22,500 nt of DNA from Cryptomeria japonica (lineage: Eukaryota; Streptophyta; Pinopsida; Cupressales; Cupressaceae): NCBI RefSeq assembly GCF_030272615.1, contig NW_026728913.1:235001-257500 (forward strand). The letters are read 5' to 3'. The notes beneath the pieces were generated by a model. That model was given only the letters and a program-made list of their open reading frames with translations. It searched no databases and was not told where the DNA came from. The translations under genes and the position numbers were made by a program. Of this stretch, positions 9,134 through 17,862 are shown piece by piece; within the stretch, counting starts at the first letter, position 1, and every line of letters begins with the position of its first letter.

Positions 9134-9256
9134 CATACATGTGTAGTCTACAGGAGCAATTAGGACATCGACCCCAACTTTTGACTTCTTAACGAAAACA
9201 AGGTCTTTGAGGTTGACGTAATGCGCACAACCAGGGGAGTCGACCCATCAAACCCA

Positions 9257-9290
9257 ACACCTCCCCTATATAAGCTATTTGTCCGATTCT
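9257..9290 (-). promoter_or_regulatory. Pol I-like spacer promoter core, copy 10
   Basis: TATATAGGGG on the - strand at 9272 down to 9263, 157 bp from copy 9. Confidence 0.6.
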
Positions 9291-9413
9291 CATACATGTG
9301 TAGCCTGCAGGAGCCATTAGGACATTGACCCCAACTTTTGACTTCTTAACGAAAACAAGGTCTTTGAGGTTGGCGTAATGCGCACAACCAAGGGAGTTGA
9401 CCCATCAAACCCA

Positions 9414-9447
9414 ACACCTCCCCTATATAAGCTATTTGTCTGATTCT
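9414..9447 (-). promoter_or_regulatory. Pol I-like spacer promoter core, copy 11
   Basis: TATATAGGGG on the - strand at 9429 down to 9420, 157 bp from copy 10. Confidence 0.6.
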
Positions 9448-9633
9448 CATACATGTGTAGCCTGCAACAACGATTAGGACATCCACCCCAACTTCTGAAT
9501 TCGTCTGCGTTGACCGCACCAAAGGTGCACGCCTTGGTGCTCACCAAAATCCGACTTCCGACTTCTTCTGCTATGCGGGGTCTTTGAGGTTGGCGCAGTG
9601 CGCACAACCAGGGGAGTCAACCCACCGAATGCA

Positions 9634-9667
9634 ACACCTCCCCTATATAAGCTATTTGTCTGATTCT
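9634..9667 (-). promoter_or_regulatory. Pol I-like spacer promoter core, copy 12
   Basis: TATATAGGGG on the - strand at 9649 down to 9640. It lies 220 bp from copy 11 because of a 63-bp insertion in the intervening unit. Confidence 0.6.
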
Positions 9668-9790
9668 CATACATGCGTAGACTGCAGCAATGATTAGGAC
9701 ATCCACCCCAACTTTTGACTTCTTAAACAAGACAGGGTCTTTGAAGTTGGTGCAGTGCACACAACCAGGGGAGTCGACCCATCAAACGCA

Positions 9791-9825
9791 ACACCTCCCC
9801 TATATAAAGCTATTTGTCCGATTCT
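9791..9825 (-). promoter_or_regulatory. Pol I-like spacer promoter core, copy 13 (variant)
   Basis: TATATAGGGG on the - strand at 9806 down to 9797. One extra base follows on the + strand (TATATAAAGC rather than TATATAAGC), which shifts upstream spacing by one. This is the outermost copy, at the 25S-facing end in the inferred orientation. Confidence 0.55.
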
Positions 9826-9840
9826 CATACGTGTAGTCTG

Positions 9841-10060
9841 CAGCAGCGATTAGGACATCGACCCCAACTTCCGAATTCGTTTGCATTGACCGCACCAAAG
9901 GTGCACGCCTTGGTGTGCACCCTGGAGTGCACTTTGGTGCTCACCTCGGTGCACACTTTGGTGTGCACCTCGGTGTGCACCAAAGGTGCGCACCTTGGAG
10001 CGCACCAAAGGTGTACACTTTGGAGCGCACCACATAGGGTCTTTGAGAGGTTGGCGCAGT
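9841..10060. repeat. Palindrome-rich GGTGCACC/GGTGCGCACC spacer
   Basis: Dense alternation of CACCAAAGGTGC, CCTTGGTGTGCACC, CTCGGTGCACAC and GGTGCGCACC. Many 8-12 bp words are self-complementary. It bridges the 157-bp units and the G-rich minisatellite, and its words reappear in the large GC-rich array after 13031. No gene seen. Confidence 0.7.
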
Positions 10061-11760
10061 GCGCACACCAAGGTGGGTGTGAGGTGCGTGCCGAGGTGGG
10101 TGGGTGCTAGGGTGCGCTCCATGGTGGGTGCCAGGGTGGGTGCGTGCTAGGGTGGATTCCAAAGAGGGTCATAGGGTGGGTGCCAAGGTGGGTTGGTGAT
10201 ATAGTGGGTTCAAAGGTGGGTACTAGGGTGGGTTCCAAGGTGGGTCACAAGTTGGGTGCCAGGATGCGTGGGTGTTAGGTTGGGTGCCAAGGTGGGCTCC
10301 TGCGTGGGTGGGTGCTAGGGTGGGTTTCAAGGTGGACGCGAGGGCGGGTGCCAAGGTGGGTAACAAGTTGGGTGTTAGGATGGGTGAGTGCTAGAGTGGG
10401 TGCCAAGGTGGGTGGGTGCTAAGGTGGATGCCAAGGTGGTTCACAGGGTGGGTGGGTTCTAGGGTGAGTTCCAAGGTGGGTCACAGGTTCAGTGCTAGGG
10501 TGGGTGTCAAGGCGGGTGTCGAGGTGCCTGGGTGCTAGGGTGTGGATGCCAATGTGGGTCATAGGGTGGGTACTAGGGTGGGCTGCAATGTGGGTGCCAA
10601 GGTGGGTAACATGCTCGGTGGGTTCTAAATTGGGTGCCAGGGTGGGTGTGCACCCACCTTGCCCGAGGTGGGTGCCAAGGTGCCAGTGTGGGTGGGTGCT
10701 AAGGTGGATGCCAAGGTGGGTGAGAAGGTGGGTGATAGGTTGAGTGGTAGGATGGGTGGGTGCCAAGATGGGTCACAGGGTGGGTGCAAGGGTGGGTAGG
10801 TGCTAGGGTTGGTGTCAGGGTGGGTGGGTGCTAGGTTGGGTTCCAAGGTGGGTGCGAGGGTGAGTGTCAAGGTGGGTCACAGGTTAGGTGCTAGGATGGG
10901 TGAGTGCTAGGGTGCAAAGGTGCCAGGGTGGGTGCTAGGATGGGTCGATGCTAGGGTGAGTGGCAAGGTGGGTCCACAAGTGTCAAGGTGGGTGCCGAGG
11001 TGGGTGCCAAGTCGGCGACTGCTATGGTGGATGCCAAGGTGGGTCACGGGGTGGGTGCCAAGTTGCTAGGTTGGGTTCCAAGGTGGGTGCCAACGTGGGT
11101 GCTAGGGTGCGTGGGTTAAAGGGTGTGTCACAACGTGGGTGCCAGGATGGGTGCGCACCCACACTGGCCAAGACGGGTGCGGGTGCAAGGTTGGGTTCCA
11201 AGCCCGGTCACAGGCTGGGTGCTAGGATGGGTGGGTGCCAAGGTGGGCACCAGGGTGGGTGCACCCACCCTGGCCAAGGTGGGTCACGGGGTGGGTCCTA
11301 GGGTGGGTAACGGGGTGGGTACTAAGGTGCGTGCCAAGGTGGGTCATAGGGTGGGTGCCAAGGTGGGCACCAGGGTGGGTGTGCACCAACCCTAGCCAGG
11401 GTAGGTCACGGGGTGGTTGTCGGGGTGGGCGTCAAGGAGCCAAGGTGGGTGGCAAGTAGCCAAGTTGCGTGCCAAGGTGGGTGTCGGGGTGGGTGCCAAG
11501 GATCCAAGGTGGGTGCCAAGGAACCAAGGTGGGTGTCTGGGTGGGTGCCGAGGTGGGAGCCAGGGTGGGTCCCAAGGTGAGTGCAAAGGTGGGTGCCAGG
11601 GTCAAGGTGAGTGCCAATGTGGGTTCCAAGGTGCCAGGGTCAGGGTGAGTGCCAATGTGGGTTCAAAGGTGCTAAGTTGGGTGCGAGGTTGGGTGCGAGG
11701 GTGGGTGGGTGCCAAGGTGTGCTAGGTGGAAGCCCGGGTGGGTCGGCATCCCATGGGTGT
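10061..11760 (+). repeat. G-rich degenerate minisatellite, GGTGGGTGCCAA type
   Basis: The + strand is an irregular array of 10-14 bp words such as GGTGGGTGCCAA, GGTGGGTGCTAG and GGTGGGTCACAG, with no fixed long period. Three-G runs recur throughout. At 10446-10464 four of them have loops of 1, 1 and 5 nt, a canonical G-quadruplex pattern. C-rich counter-words (GCACCCACCCTGGCCAAGG) interrupt it at about 11149-11165 and 11261-11279. The part from 11261 onward is copied again at 19198. Open frames on either strand are compositional. Confidence 0.88.
10446..10464 (+). other. Potential G-quadruplex (loops 1-1-5)
   Basis: GGGTGGGTGGGTTCTAGGG has four G3 runs with loops T, T and TTCTA. It is one of the tightest such patterns in the G-rich minisatellite. 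Folding is predicted only from the pattern. Confidence 0.55.
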
Positions 11761-12130
11761 CGAGTTGGGTGCCTGATGGGTGCTTCTTGTCAAGTTTTAG
11801 TCGTCGGGACTCATTTCGAGCCTTAGAGGTCGTTTCTTGTCCGGTTGCCCTGTCTTCGACCTGGGAACCCAATTTTGGTCCTCGGGTCCCATTTTTTTTT
11901 GTCTCGCATCCCACTTTTGGCCTGTGGCCTTTTCGGGGTCGATTCTCGTTTTGGGCATCAGAGCATGTTTCTTCTCCTAAAACCCAATATTTGTTTATTA
12001 AGTCTCGGAACACATTTTTGTTCTCGTGGACCCATCATGGGTCTTGGAACGCATTTGTGGTCCTTGGGTCCCATTTTGCATCCCGAAACTTGTGTTTTGG
12101 TGCTTGATCCCTATTTTGGGTGCCCACCTT
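11761..12130. other. T-rich spacer upstream of 5S with degenerate TCGGGTCCCATTTT words
   Basis: The composition shifts sharply to T-rich. Related words recur: GGTCCTCGGGTCCCATTTT near 11877, CTCGCATCCCACTTTTGGC near 11904, and GGTCCTTGGGTCCCATTTTG near 12059. Phrases such as GTCTCGGAACACA and GTCTTGGAACGCA also recur. It looks like a worn 25-30 bp or longer repeat. Short open frames exist but have no recognisable protein features. An almost identical copy lies at 19698-20067. Confidence 0.6.
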
Positions 12131-12515
12131 GCACCAAGTGCGCACCCGGGGCAAACCGAGCGCCTTGGTGCACCGGGGCAAGATCGAGCGTGCACCCGAG
12201 GCGCCCCGAACATGCACCAAGGTGCACTCGGCCCACATGTGAGCGCAGGTCGTTGCGCCCGAGGTGGTGTGTGGGCACCGCGTTGCAGACGGGACACTGC
12301 ACGCACACGACGCCCCCTCCAGGTGCACGCACGTAGGCCGGGCCGGGTGCACACCCGACGCCCTAGCAAGGTGCGCGCACCCGGGCAGGGCTCACACTTG
12401 GCGAACGGGGCGCACTTCGCGAGGGAGGGTGTGCACCTCGACGGGGGTGGGTGGCCGGGGTGGATTCGCACGTGGGTCGCGGTTTGCTAAGTACACACTG
12501 CGACAAGCTCATAAC
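12131..12515. other. GC-rich 5' flank of 5S gene copy 1
   Basis: GC-rich sequence with GGTGCAC and GCGCACCCGGGC words and no gene. The last 40 bp are less GC-rich. At -28 relative to the 5S start is TAAGTA (12488-12493), a weak match in place of the TATA-like element of plant 5S genes. Position -1 is C, as expected. GC lies at -9/-8 rather than at -12/-11, where angiosperm genes usually have it. Confidence 0.6.
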
Positions 12516-12635
12516 GGGTGCGATCATACCAGCATTAGTGCACCGGATCCCATCAGAACTCCGCAGTTAAGCGCGCTTGGGCCGGAGTAGTACTGGGATG
12601 GGTGACCTCCCGGGAAGTCCCGGTGTTGCACCCTT
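12516..12635 (+). rRNA. 5S ribosomal RNA, copy 1
   Basis: A complete 5S rRNA gene of about 120 nt, transcribed by RNA polymerase III, encoding the small RNA of the large ribosomal subunit. It starts GGGTGCGATCATACCAGC and ends GGTGTTGCACCC. These ends are complementary (GGGTGC.A / T.GCACCC), giving helix I. The internal control region is present: box A AGTTAAGCGCGCTTGGGC at 12565-12582, the intermediate element just after, and box C GGATGGGTGACCTCCCGGG from about 12597. The sequence matches the gymnosperm 5S type from memory. It carries A at 12534 where copy 2 has G, and G is what I recall as the conifer base. A T6 run begins at 12634. The gene lies inside the 35S IGS, opposite to the inferred Pol I direction. 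Confidence 0.97.
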
Positions 12636-12646
12636 TTTTAGTTTTT
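12634..12646 (+). terminator. Pol III terminator of 5S copy 1
   Basis: A T6 run (12634-12639), then AG, then a T5 run (12642-12646) directly after the 5S 3' end. Tandem T runs of four or more are the normal Pol III stop, and the second run could act as backup. Confidence 0.85.
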
Positions 12647-13030
12647 CGCCGGGCGTCGCAATGCTATTTGAATAAACCTTTTGCCCGTTTGCGTTCTCGT
12701 CGGGGCCGGGCCGGGCCGGGGTGCGCTGCCCGCACTACCGCGCGCGCGGGGGCGACACCGAGCGCGCACCCGAGGCGCCCCGAGCACACAGGCCACGGTG
12801 CAACCCGGGCGTTGTGCGCGCACCCCGGTGCGCCCGAGGTGCTGCGCGCGCACCCAGGTGAAATCGGTGTGCACCTCGGCCAGTGCGCGCTCGGTCGAGT
12901 CGCGCACGTTGGCCAAGGTGCACGGTGATGTTTCTTACTCTAAGGTTCCGCACCAGACGCCCGGGACAGGTGAGCGAAGCTGGGCGGGGCCGGGTGCGCG
13001 GCCGGGGCAGGTGCACGCAGCTGGAGAGAG
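12647..13030. other. 3' flank of 5S copy 1, GC-rich, no gene
   Basis: It begins with a short AT-richer stretch (GCAATGCTATTTGAATAAACC), then GGGCCGGGCCGGGCCGGGG and GC-rich GCGCGCACCC words. It ends at the GAGCACACTTCGGAGCGCACC block that opens the palindromic array. No RNA or protein gene recognised. The copy at 20584-20967 is nearly identical. Confidence 0.6.
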
Positions 13031-13057
13031 CTTTGGAGCACACTTCGGAGCGCACCA

Positions 13058-13172
13058 ATGATGCGCTCCATTCAAAAGTTTCCTGAAAAGGCAAAAAAAG
13101 TTGAGATTATAGAATTTCCCACTTGAGAGATTGTAAAAAAAAAAAATTTAAAATGAAGGAAACGCGGGTGCC
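13058..13172. repeat. AT-rich island 1 (diverged)
   Basis: TGATGCGCTCCATTCAAAAG, CCTGAAAAGGC, GAGATTATAGAATTTCCC, GATTGTAAAAA, GGAAACGCGGGTGCC. Same block order as the other islands but clearly diverged. Nearest island to the 5S gene. Confidence 0.7.
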
Positions 13173-13801
13173 AAGGTGTGCGCAGCCCAGCCAAGGTGTG
13201 CGCACCAAGGCGCCCACCCTGGCGAAGGTGCACGCAAGGTGCGCACCCGAGGCAAACCGGACAATTAACCCAACTTTCGACTTCGCGCGCACCTTGGAGC
13301 GCACTTCGGAGCGCTCCTTGGTGCGCACCAATCTTGGGCACCTCGGAGTGCACCATGGCGCCCACCAAGGTGCGCACCCGGGGCAAACCGAGCTCCGACT
13401 TCGTGCGCACCTTGGAGCGCACGAAAGGTGCGCACCATGGCGCCCACCAAGGTGCGCAGCCCAGCCAAGGCGTGCGCATCAAGGTGCGCACCCTGGCGAA
13501 GGTGCGCACCCGGGGCAAACCGAGCTCCGACTTCGTGCGCACCTTGGAGCGCACAAAAGGTGCGCAACCCAGCCAAGGTGTGCGCACCCCCGGTCAAACC
13601 GAGCTCCGAATCGTGCGCACCAGAGGTGCACGCCATCGTGCGCACCTTGGAGCACACTTCGGAGCCCTCCTTGGTGCGCGCCGATGTTGCGCACCTCGGA
13701 GCGCACCCGGGGAAAACAATGCAATTAACCCGACTTTCGACTTCGTGGGCACCTCGGAGCGCTCTCGGGTTCGCACCTCGGAGCACACCGAGGTGCGCAC
13801 C

Positions 13802-13855
13802 TTTGATGCGCTGCCTTCACCAATTTCCAGAAAAGGCAAGAAAACATTGAGAAGG
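13802..13855. repeat. AT-rich island 2 (truncated)
   Basis: It has TTTGATGCGCTGCCTTCACC, CCAGAAAAGGCAAGAAAACA and then breaks off. The ATTTTAAAATTTCCG and GATAGTGAAAAA blocks of full islands are missing. Confidence 0.75.
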
Positions 13856-14841
13856 TGTGCGCACCGAGGTGCCCACCCTGGCGAAGGTGCACGCGAGGTG
13901 CGCACCCGGGGCAAACCGGGCTCCGACTTCGTGCACGCCGCACCTTGGAGCACACTTCGGAGCGCTCCTTGGTGCGCACCAGGGCGCGCAACCCAGCCGA
14001 GGTGCCCACCCCGGCGAAGGTGCACGCGAGGTGCGCACCCGGGGCAAACCGGGCTCCGACTTCGTGCACGCCATGGTGCCCACCGCGGCGAAGGTGCACG
14101 CGAGGTGCGCACCCGGGGCAAACCGGGCTCCGACTTCGTGCACGCCGCACCTTGGAGCACACTTCGGAGCGCTCCTTGGTGCGCACCATGGTGCCCACCA
14201 GGGCGCGCAACCCCGCCGAAGGTGCACGCGAGGTGCGCACCCGGGGCAAACCGGGCTCCGACTTCGTGCACGCCGCACCTTGGAGCACACTTCGGAGCGC
14301 TCCTTGGTGCGCACCATGGTGCCCACCAGGGCGCGCAACCCCGCCGAAGGTGCACGCGAGGTGCGCACCCGGGGCAAACCGGGCTCCGACTTCGTGCACG
14401 CCATGGTGCGCACCGCGGCGAAGGTGCGCACCCGGGGCAAACCGGGCTCCGACTTCGTGCACGCCGCACCTTGGAGCACACTTCGGAGCGCTCCTTGGTG
14501 CGCACCAGGGCGCGCAACCCAGCCGAGGTGCCCACCCCGGCGAAGGTGCACGCGAGGTGCGTACCCGGGGCAAACCGGGCTCCGACTTCGTGCACGCCGC
14601 ACCTTGGAGCACACTTCGGAGCGCTCCTTGGTGCGCACCATGGTGCCCACCAGGCCGCGCAACCCAGCCAAGGTGTGCGCACCAAGGTGCACGCGAGGTG
14701 CGCACCCGGGGCAAACCGGGGTCCGACTTCGTGCACGCCGCACCTTGGAGCACACATCGGGGCGCTCCCGGGTTCGCACCGGCGTTGCGCACCGTGGTGG
14801 GCACCTCGGAGCACACCAAGGTGGGCAGCGAGGTGCGCACC

Positions 14842-14957
14842 TTTGATGCGATGCCTTCACTAATTTCCATAAAAGGCAAAAAAAAAACGAGATTTTAAAA
14901 TTTCCGTTTTGAAAGATAGTGAGAAAAAGGGAATGCTGGTGCCATCTTGAGCCCGCC
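14842..14957. repeat. AT-rich island 3
   Basis: Full island: TTTGATGCGATGCCTTCACT, AATTTCCATAAAAGGC, an A run, GAGATTTTAAAATTTCCG, GAAAGATAGTGAGAAAAA, GGTGCCATCTTGAGCCCG. Counterpart of island 7. Confidence 0.85.
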
Positions 14958-15016
14958 CTGGTGCGCAGCCCAGCCAAGGTGTGCGCACCAAGGTGCCCAC
15001 CCTGGCGAAGGTGCGC

Positions 15017-15185
15017 GCCCGGGCAATTAATCCAACTTCCAACTTCGCGCGCGCCAGGGTGGGAGCGCACCCAACAACCGGGCCTGGGAAGAGCCAATGC
15101 GAGAAACCCCACCAAACGCTCTGACAAAAAAAGAGGGGGCGCTCCAGTAACCCCGCTTCGGAGCGCACCCTGGGCAAACCCAGCC
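15017..15185. repeat. Unidentified four-copy element, copy 1
   Basis: A distinctive non-palindromic block inside the GC-rich array: GGGCAATTAATCCAACTTCC, CCAGGGTGGGAGCGCACCC, GAGCCAATGCGAGAAACCCC, CTCTGACAAAAAAAGAGGG, TCCAGTAACCCCGCTTCGG. It occurs only after islands 3, 4, 7 and 8. I do not recognise it. Confidence 0.75.
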
Positions 15186-15336
15186 AAGGTGCCCACCCCG
15201 GCCAAGGTGCAGGCGAGGTGCGCACCCGGGGCAAACCGGGCTCCGACAACGTGCACGCCGCACCTTGGAGCACACTTCGTAGCGCTCCCGGGTGCGCACC
15301 TCAGAGCACACCAAGGTGGGCAGCGAGGTGCGCACC

Positions 15337-15452
15337 TTTGATGCGCTGCCTTCACTAATTTCCAGAAAAGGCAAAAAAAAAAGGAGATTTTAAAATTTCC
15401 GTTTTGAAAGATAGTGAAAAAAACGGAACGCGCGTGCCATCTTGAGCCCGCC
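15337..15452. repeat. AT-rich island 4
   Basis: Full island with CCAGAAAAGGC and GATAGTGAAAAAAACGGAAC, ending GCCATCTTGAGCCCG. Counterpart of island 8. Confidence 0.85.
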
Positions 15453-15498
15453 CTGGTGCGCAGCCCAGGTAAGGTGCCCACCCTGGCAAAGGTGCGCA

Positions 15499-15655
15499 CC
15501 CGGGCAATTAACCCTACTTCCGACTTCGTGCGCGCCAGGGTGGCAACCGGGCCTCGGAAGAGCCAATGCGAGAAACCCCACCAAACGCTCCGACAAAAAA
15601 AGAGGCGGCGCTCCAATAACCCCGCTTCGGAGCGCAGCCGGGGCAAACCCAGCCA
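15499..15655. repeat. Unidentified four-copy element, copy 2
   Basis: Same block order as copy 1, but shorter in the middle (GGGTGGCAACCGGGCCTCGG) and with AGAGGCGGCGCTCCAATAAC. It is about 10 per cent diverged from copy 1 by eye. Confidence 0.7.
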
Positions 15656-15806
15656 AGGTGCCCACCCCGACGAAGGTGCACGCGAGGTGCGCACCCGGGG
15701 CAAACCGGGCTCCGACAACGTGCACGCAGCACCTTGGAGCACACTTCGAAGCACTCCCGGGTGCCCACCGGCGTTGCGCACCGTGGTGGGCAGCGAGGTG
15801 CGCACC

Positions 15807-15922
15807 TTTGATGCGCTGCCTTCACTAATTTCCAGAAAAAGGCAAAAAAAAATGAGATTTTAAAATTTCCGTTTTGAAAGATAGTGAAAAAAAAGGAACG
15901 CGGGTGCCATCTTGAGCCCGCC
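15807..15922. repeat. AT-rich island 5
   Basis: Full island with CCAGAAAAAGGC and ATGAGATTTTAAAATTTCCG. Counterpart of island 9. Confidence 0.85.
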
Positions 15923-16440
15923 CTGGTGCGCAGCCCAGGCAAGGCATGCGCACCAAGGTGCCCACCCGAGGTGCACACCCGGGGCAAACCGGGCTCCGAC
16001 TTCGTGCAGGCCGCACCTTGGAGCACACTTCGGAGCGCTCCTTGGTGCGCACCATGGTGCCCACCAGGGCGCGCAACCCAGCCAAGGTCTGCACACCAAG
16101 GTGCCCACCCCGGCGAAGGTGCACGCGAGGTGCGCACCCGGGGCAAACCGGGCTCCGACTTCGTGCACGCCATGGTGCCCACCGCGGCGAAGGTGCACGC
16201 GAGGTGCGCACCCGGGGCAAACCGGGCTCCGACTTCGTGCACGCCGCACCTTGGAGCACACTTCGGAGCGCTCCTTGGTGCGCACCATGGTGCCCACCAG
16301 GGCGCGCAACCCAGCCAAGGTGTGCGCACCAAGGTGCACGCGAGGTGCGCACCCGGGGCAAACCGGGGTCCGACTTCGTGCACGCCGCACCTTGGAGCAC
16401 ACATCGGAGCGCTCCCAGGTTCGCACCAGCGTTGCGCACC

Positions 16441-16556
16441 TTTGATGCGCTGCCTTCACTAATTTCAAGAAAAGGCAAAAAAAAACGAGATTTTAAAATT
16501 TCCGTTCTGAAAGATAGTGAAAAAAACGGAACGCGGGTGCCATCTTGAGCCCTTCC
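16441..16556. repeat. AT-rich island 6
   Basis: Full island with TTTCAAGAAAAGGC and TTTCCGTTCTGAAAGATAG, ending TTGAGCCCTTCC rather than TTGAGCCCGCCC. Island 10 has the same C-to-T pair of changes, marking the two as sisters. Confidence 0.85.
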
Positions 16557-17206
16557 TGGTGCGCAGCCCAGGCAAGTTGTGCGCACCAAGGTGCCCACCC
16601 TGGCGGAGGTGCGCGCCCGGGGCAATCCGGGCTCCGACTTCGTGCACTGCATGGTGCCCACCAAGGCGCGCAACCCAGCCAAGGTGCCCACCGCAGCGAA
16701 GGTGCACGCGAGGTGCGCACCCGAGGTGCACACCCGGGGCAAACCGGGCTCCGACTTCGTGCACGCCGCACCTTGGAGCACACTTCAGAGCGCTCCTTGG
16801 TGCGCACCAGGGCGCGCAACCCAGCCGAGGTGCCCACCCCGGCGAAGGTGCACGCGAGGTGCGCACCCGGGGCAAACCGGGCTCCGACTTCGTGCACGCC
16901 ATGGTGCCCACCGCGGCGAAGGTGCGCACCCGGGGCAAACCGGGCTCCGACTTCGTGCACGCCGCACCTTGGAGCACACTTCGGAGCGCTCCTTGGTGCG
17001 CACCATGGTGCCCACCAGGCCGCGCAACCCAGCCAAGGTGTGCGCACCAAGGTGCACGCGAGGTGCGCACCCGGGGCAAACCGGGGTCCGACTTCGTGCA
17101 CGCCGCACCTTGGAGCACACATCGGGGCGCTCCCGGGTTCGCACCGGCGTTGCGCACCGTGGTGGGCACCTCGGAGCACACCAAGGTGGGCAGCGAGGTG
17201 CGCACC

Positions 17207-17322
17207 TTTGATGCGATGCCTTCACTAATTTCCATAAAAGGCAAAAAAAAAACGAGATTTTAAAATTTCCGTTTTGAAAGATAGTGAGAAAAAGGGAATG
17301 CTGGTGCCATCTTGAGCCCGCC
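17207..17322. repeat. AT-rich island 7
   Basis: Full island, same variant as island 3 (CCATAAAAGGC, GTGAGAAAAAGGGAATGC), 2,365 bp away. Confidence 0.85.
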
Positions 17323-17381
17323 CTGGTGCGCAGCCCAGCCAAGGTTTGCGCACCAAGGTGCCCACCCTGGCGAAGGTGCGC

Positions 17382-17550
17382 GCCCGGGCAATTAACCCAA
17401 CTTCCAACTTCGCGCGCGCCAGGGTGGGAGCGCACCCAACAACCGGGCCTGGGAAGAGCCAATGCGAGAAACCCCACCAAACTCTCTGACAAAAAAAGAG
17501 GGGGCGCTCCAGTAACCCCGCTTCGGAGCGCACCCTGGGCAAACCCAGCC
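17382..17550. repeat. Unidentified four-copy element, copy 3
   Basis: Counterpart of copy 1, with CAATTAACCC for CAATTAATCC and CAAACTCTCTGAC for CAAACGCTCTGAC. Confidence 0.75.
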
Positions 17551-17701
17551 AAGGTGCCCACCCCGGCCAAGGTGCAGGCGAGGTGCGCACCCGGGGCAAA
17601 CCGGGCTCCGACAACGTGCACGCCGCACCTTGGAGCACACTTCGTAGCGCTCCCGGGTGCGCACCTCAGAGCACACCAAGGTGGGCAGCGAGGTGCGCAC
17701 C

Positions 17702-17817
17702 TTTGATGCGCTGCCTTCACTAATTTCCAGAAAAGGCAAAAAAAAAAGGAGATTTTAAAATTTCCGTTTTGAAAGATAGTGAAAAAAACGGAACGCGCGT
17801 GCCATCTTGAGCCCGCC
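17702..17817. repeat. AT-rich island 8
   Basis: Full island identical in type to island 4, 2,365 bp away. Confidence 0.85.
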
Positions 17818-17862
17818 CTGGTGCGCAGCCCAGGTAAGGTGCCACCCTGGCAAAGGTGCGCA

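Larger units (their letters stand above)
8822..9840 (-). repeat. 157-bp tandem repeats, each with one promoter-like core
   Basis: Promoter-like cores at 8949, 9106, 9263 and 9420 are 157 bp apart, then 220 bp to 9640 and 157 bp to 9797. Each unit reads GGTCTTTGAGGTTGGYG, AATGCGCACAACCAGGGGAG, the promoter core, CTCATACATGTGTAGYCTGC, TTAGGACATCGACCCCAAC. The 220-bp unit carries 63 extra bp (about 9495-9560) with GACCGCACCAAAGGTGCACG, a block also present beyond 9890. The unit resembles the promoter-bearing half of the 311-bp unit, so one probably derives from the other. Confidence 0.9.
13031..14561. repeat. GC-rich palindromic subrepeat array, proximal block
   Basis: Subrepeats of roughly 60-150 bp are built from fixed words: GCACCTTGGAGCACACTTCG, GAGCGCTCCTTGGTGCGCAC, CACCCGGGGCAAACCGGGCT, CCGACTTCGTGCACGCC and GCGCGCAACCCAGCCRAGG. 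Word order varies, giving subrepeats with or without the ATGGTGCCCACC segment. GGTGCGCACC is a perfect palindrome and appears constantly. Very few stop codons occur on either strand, which explains frames of up to 662 codons that are not genes. Confidence 0.9.
14562..16926. repeat. First copy of an internal 2,365-bp duplication
   Basis: Sequence from about 14562 recurs from about 16927 at an offset of 2,365 bp. Islands 3, 4 and 5 correspond to islands 7, 8 and 9. Identity is near complete over the first 1.5 kb. The left boundary is approximate, placed by the last base difference (T in GTGCGTACCC at about 14563 against C in the second copy). Confidence 0.85.

Noticed and set aside
5637-9825. 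Reading the TATATAAG words as + strand Pol II TATA boxes
   Set aside because: The conserved part extends to the CCCC side, and the - strand word TATATAGGGG fits the plant Pol I start. No open frame or transcript unit follows consistently on the + strand. I keep this as a less likely alternative.
9495-10040. Possible transposon terminal inverted repeats made of GGTGCACC/CCTTGG words
   Set aside because: The inverted words are dense and multiple rather than a single pair, with no target-site duplication visible. They belong to the palindromic spacer type.
10061-11760. Telomere-like repeats (GGTGCTAGGG words resemble TTTAGGG)
   Set aside because: No run of TTTAGGG is present. The words are irregular and built around GGTGGG, so this is a local minisatellite.
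11709-12490. Open frames of 132-163 codons near the 5S 5' flank, duplicated at 19646-20427
   Set aside because: The duplication is explained by the 7.9-kb unit. Frames overlap on both strands, with no recognisable domain.
13817-15805. 662-codon open frame on the - strand (and a 561-codon frame at 13178-14863 +)
   Set aside because: The frames are translations of the GC-rich palindromic array. Equally long frames exist on both strands and in several phases, the peptides are low-complexity repeats, and the same subrepeats read differently each time. No start context or domain.
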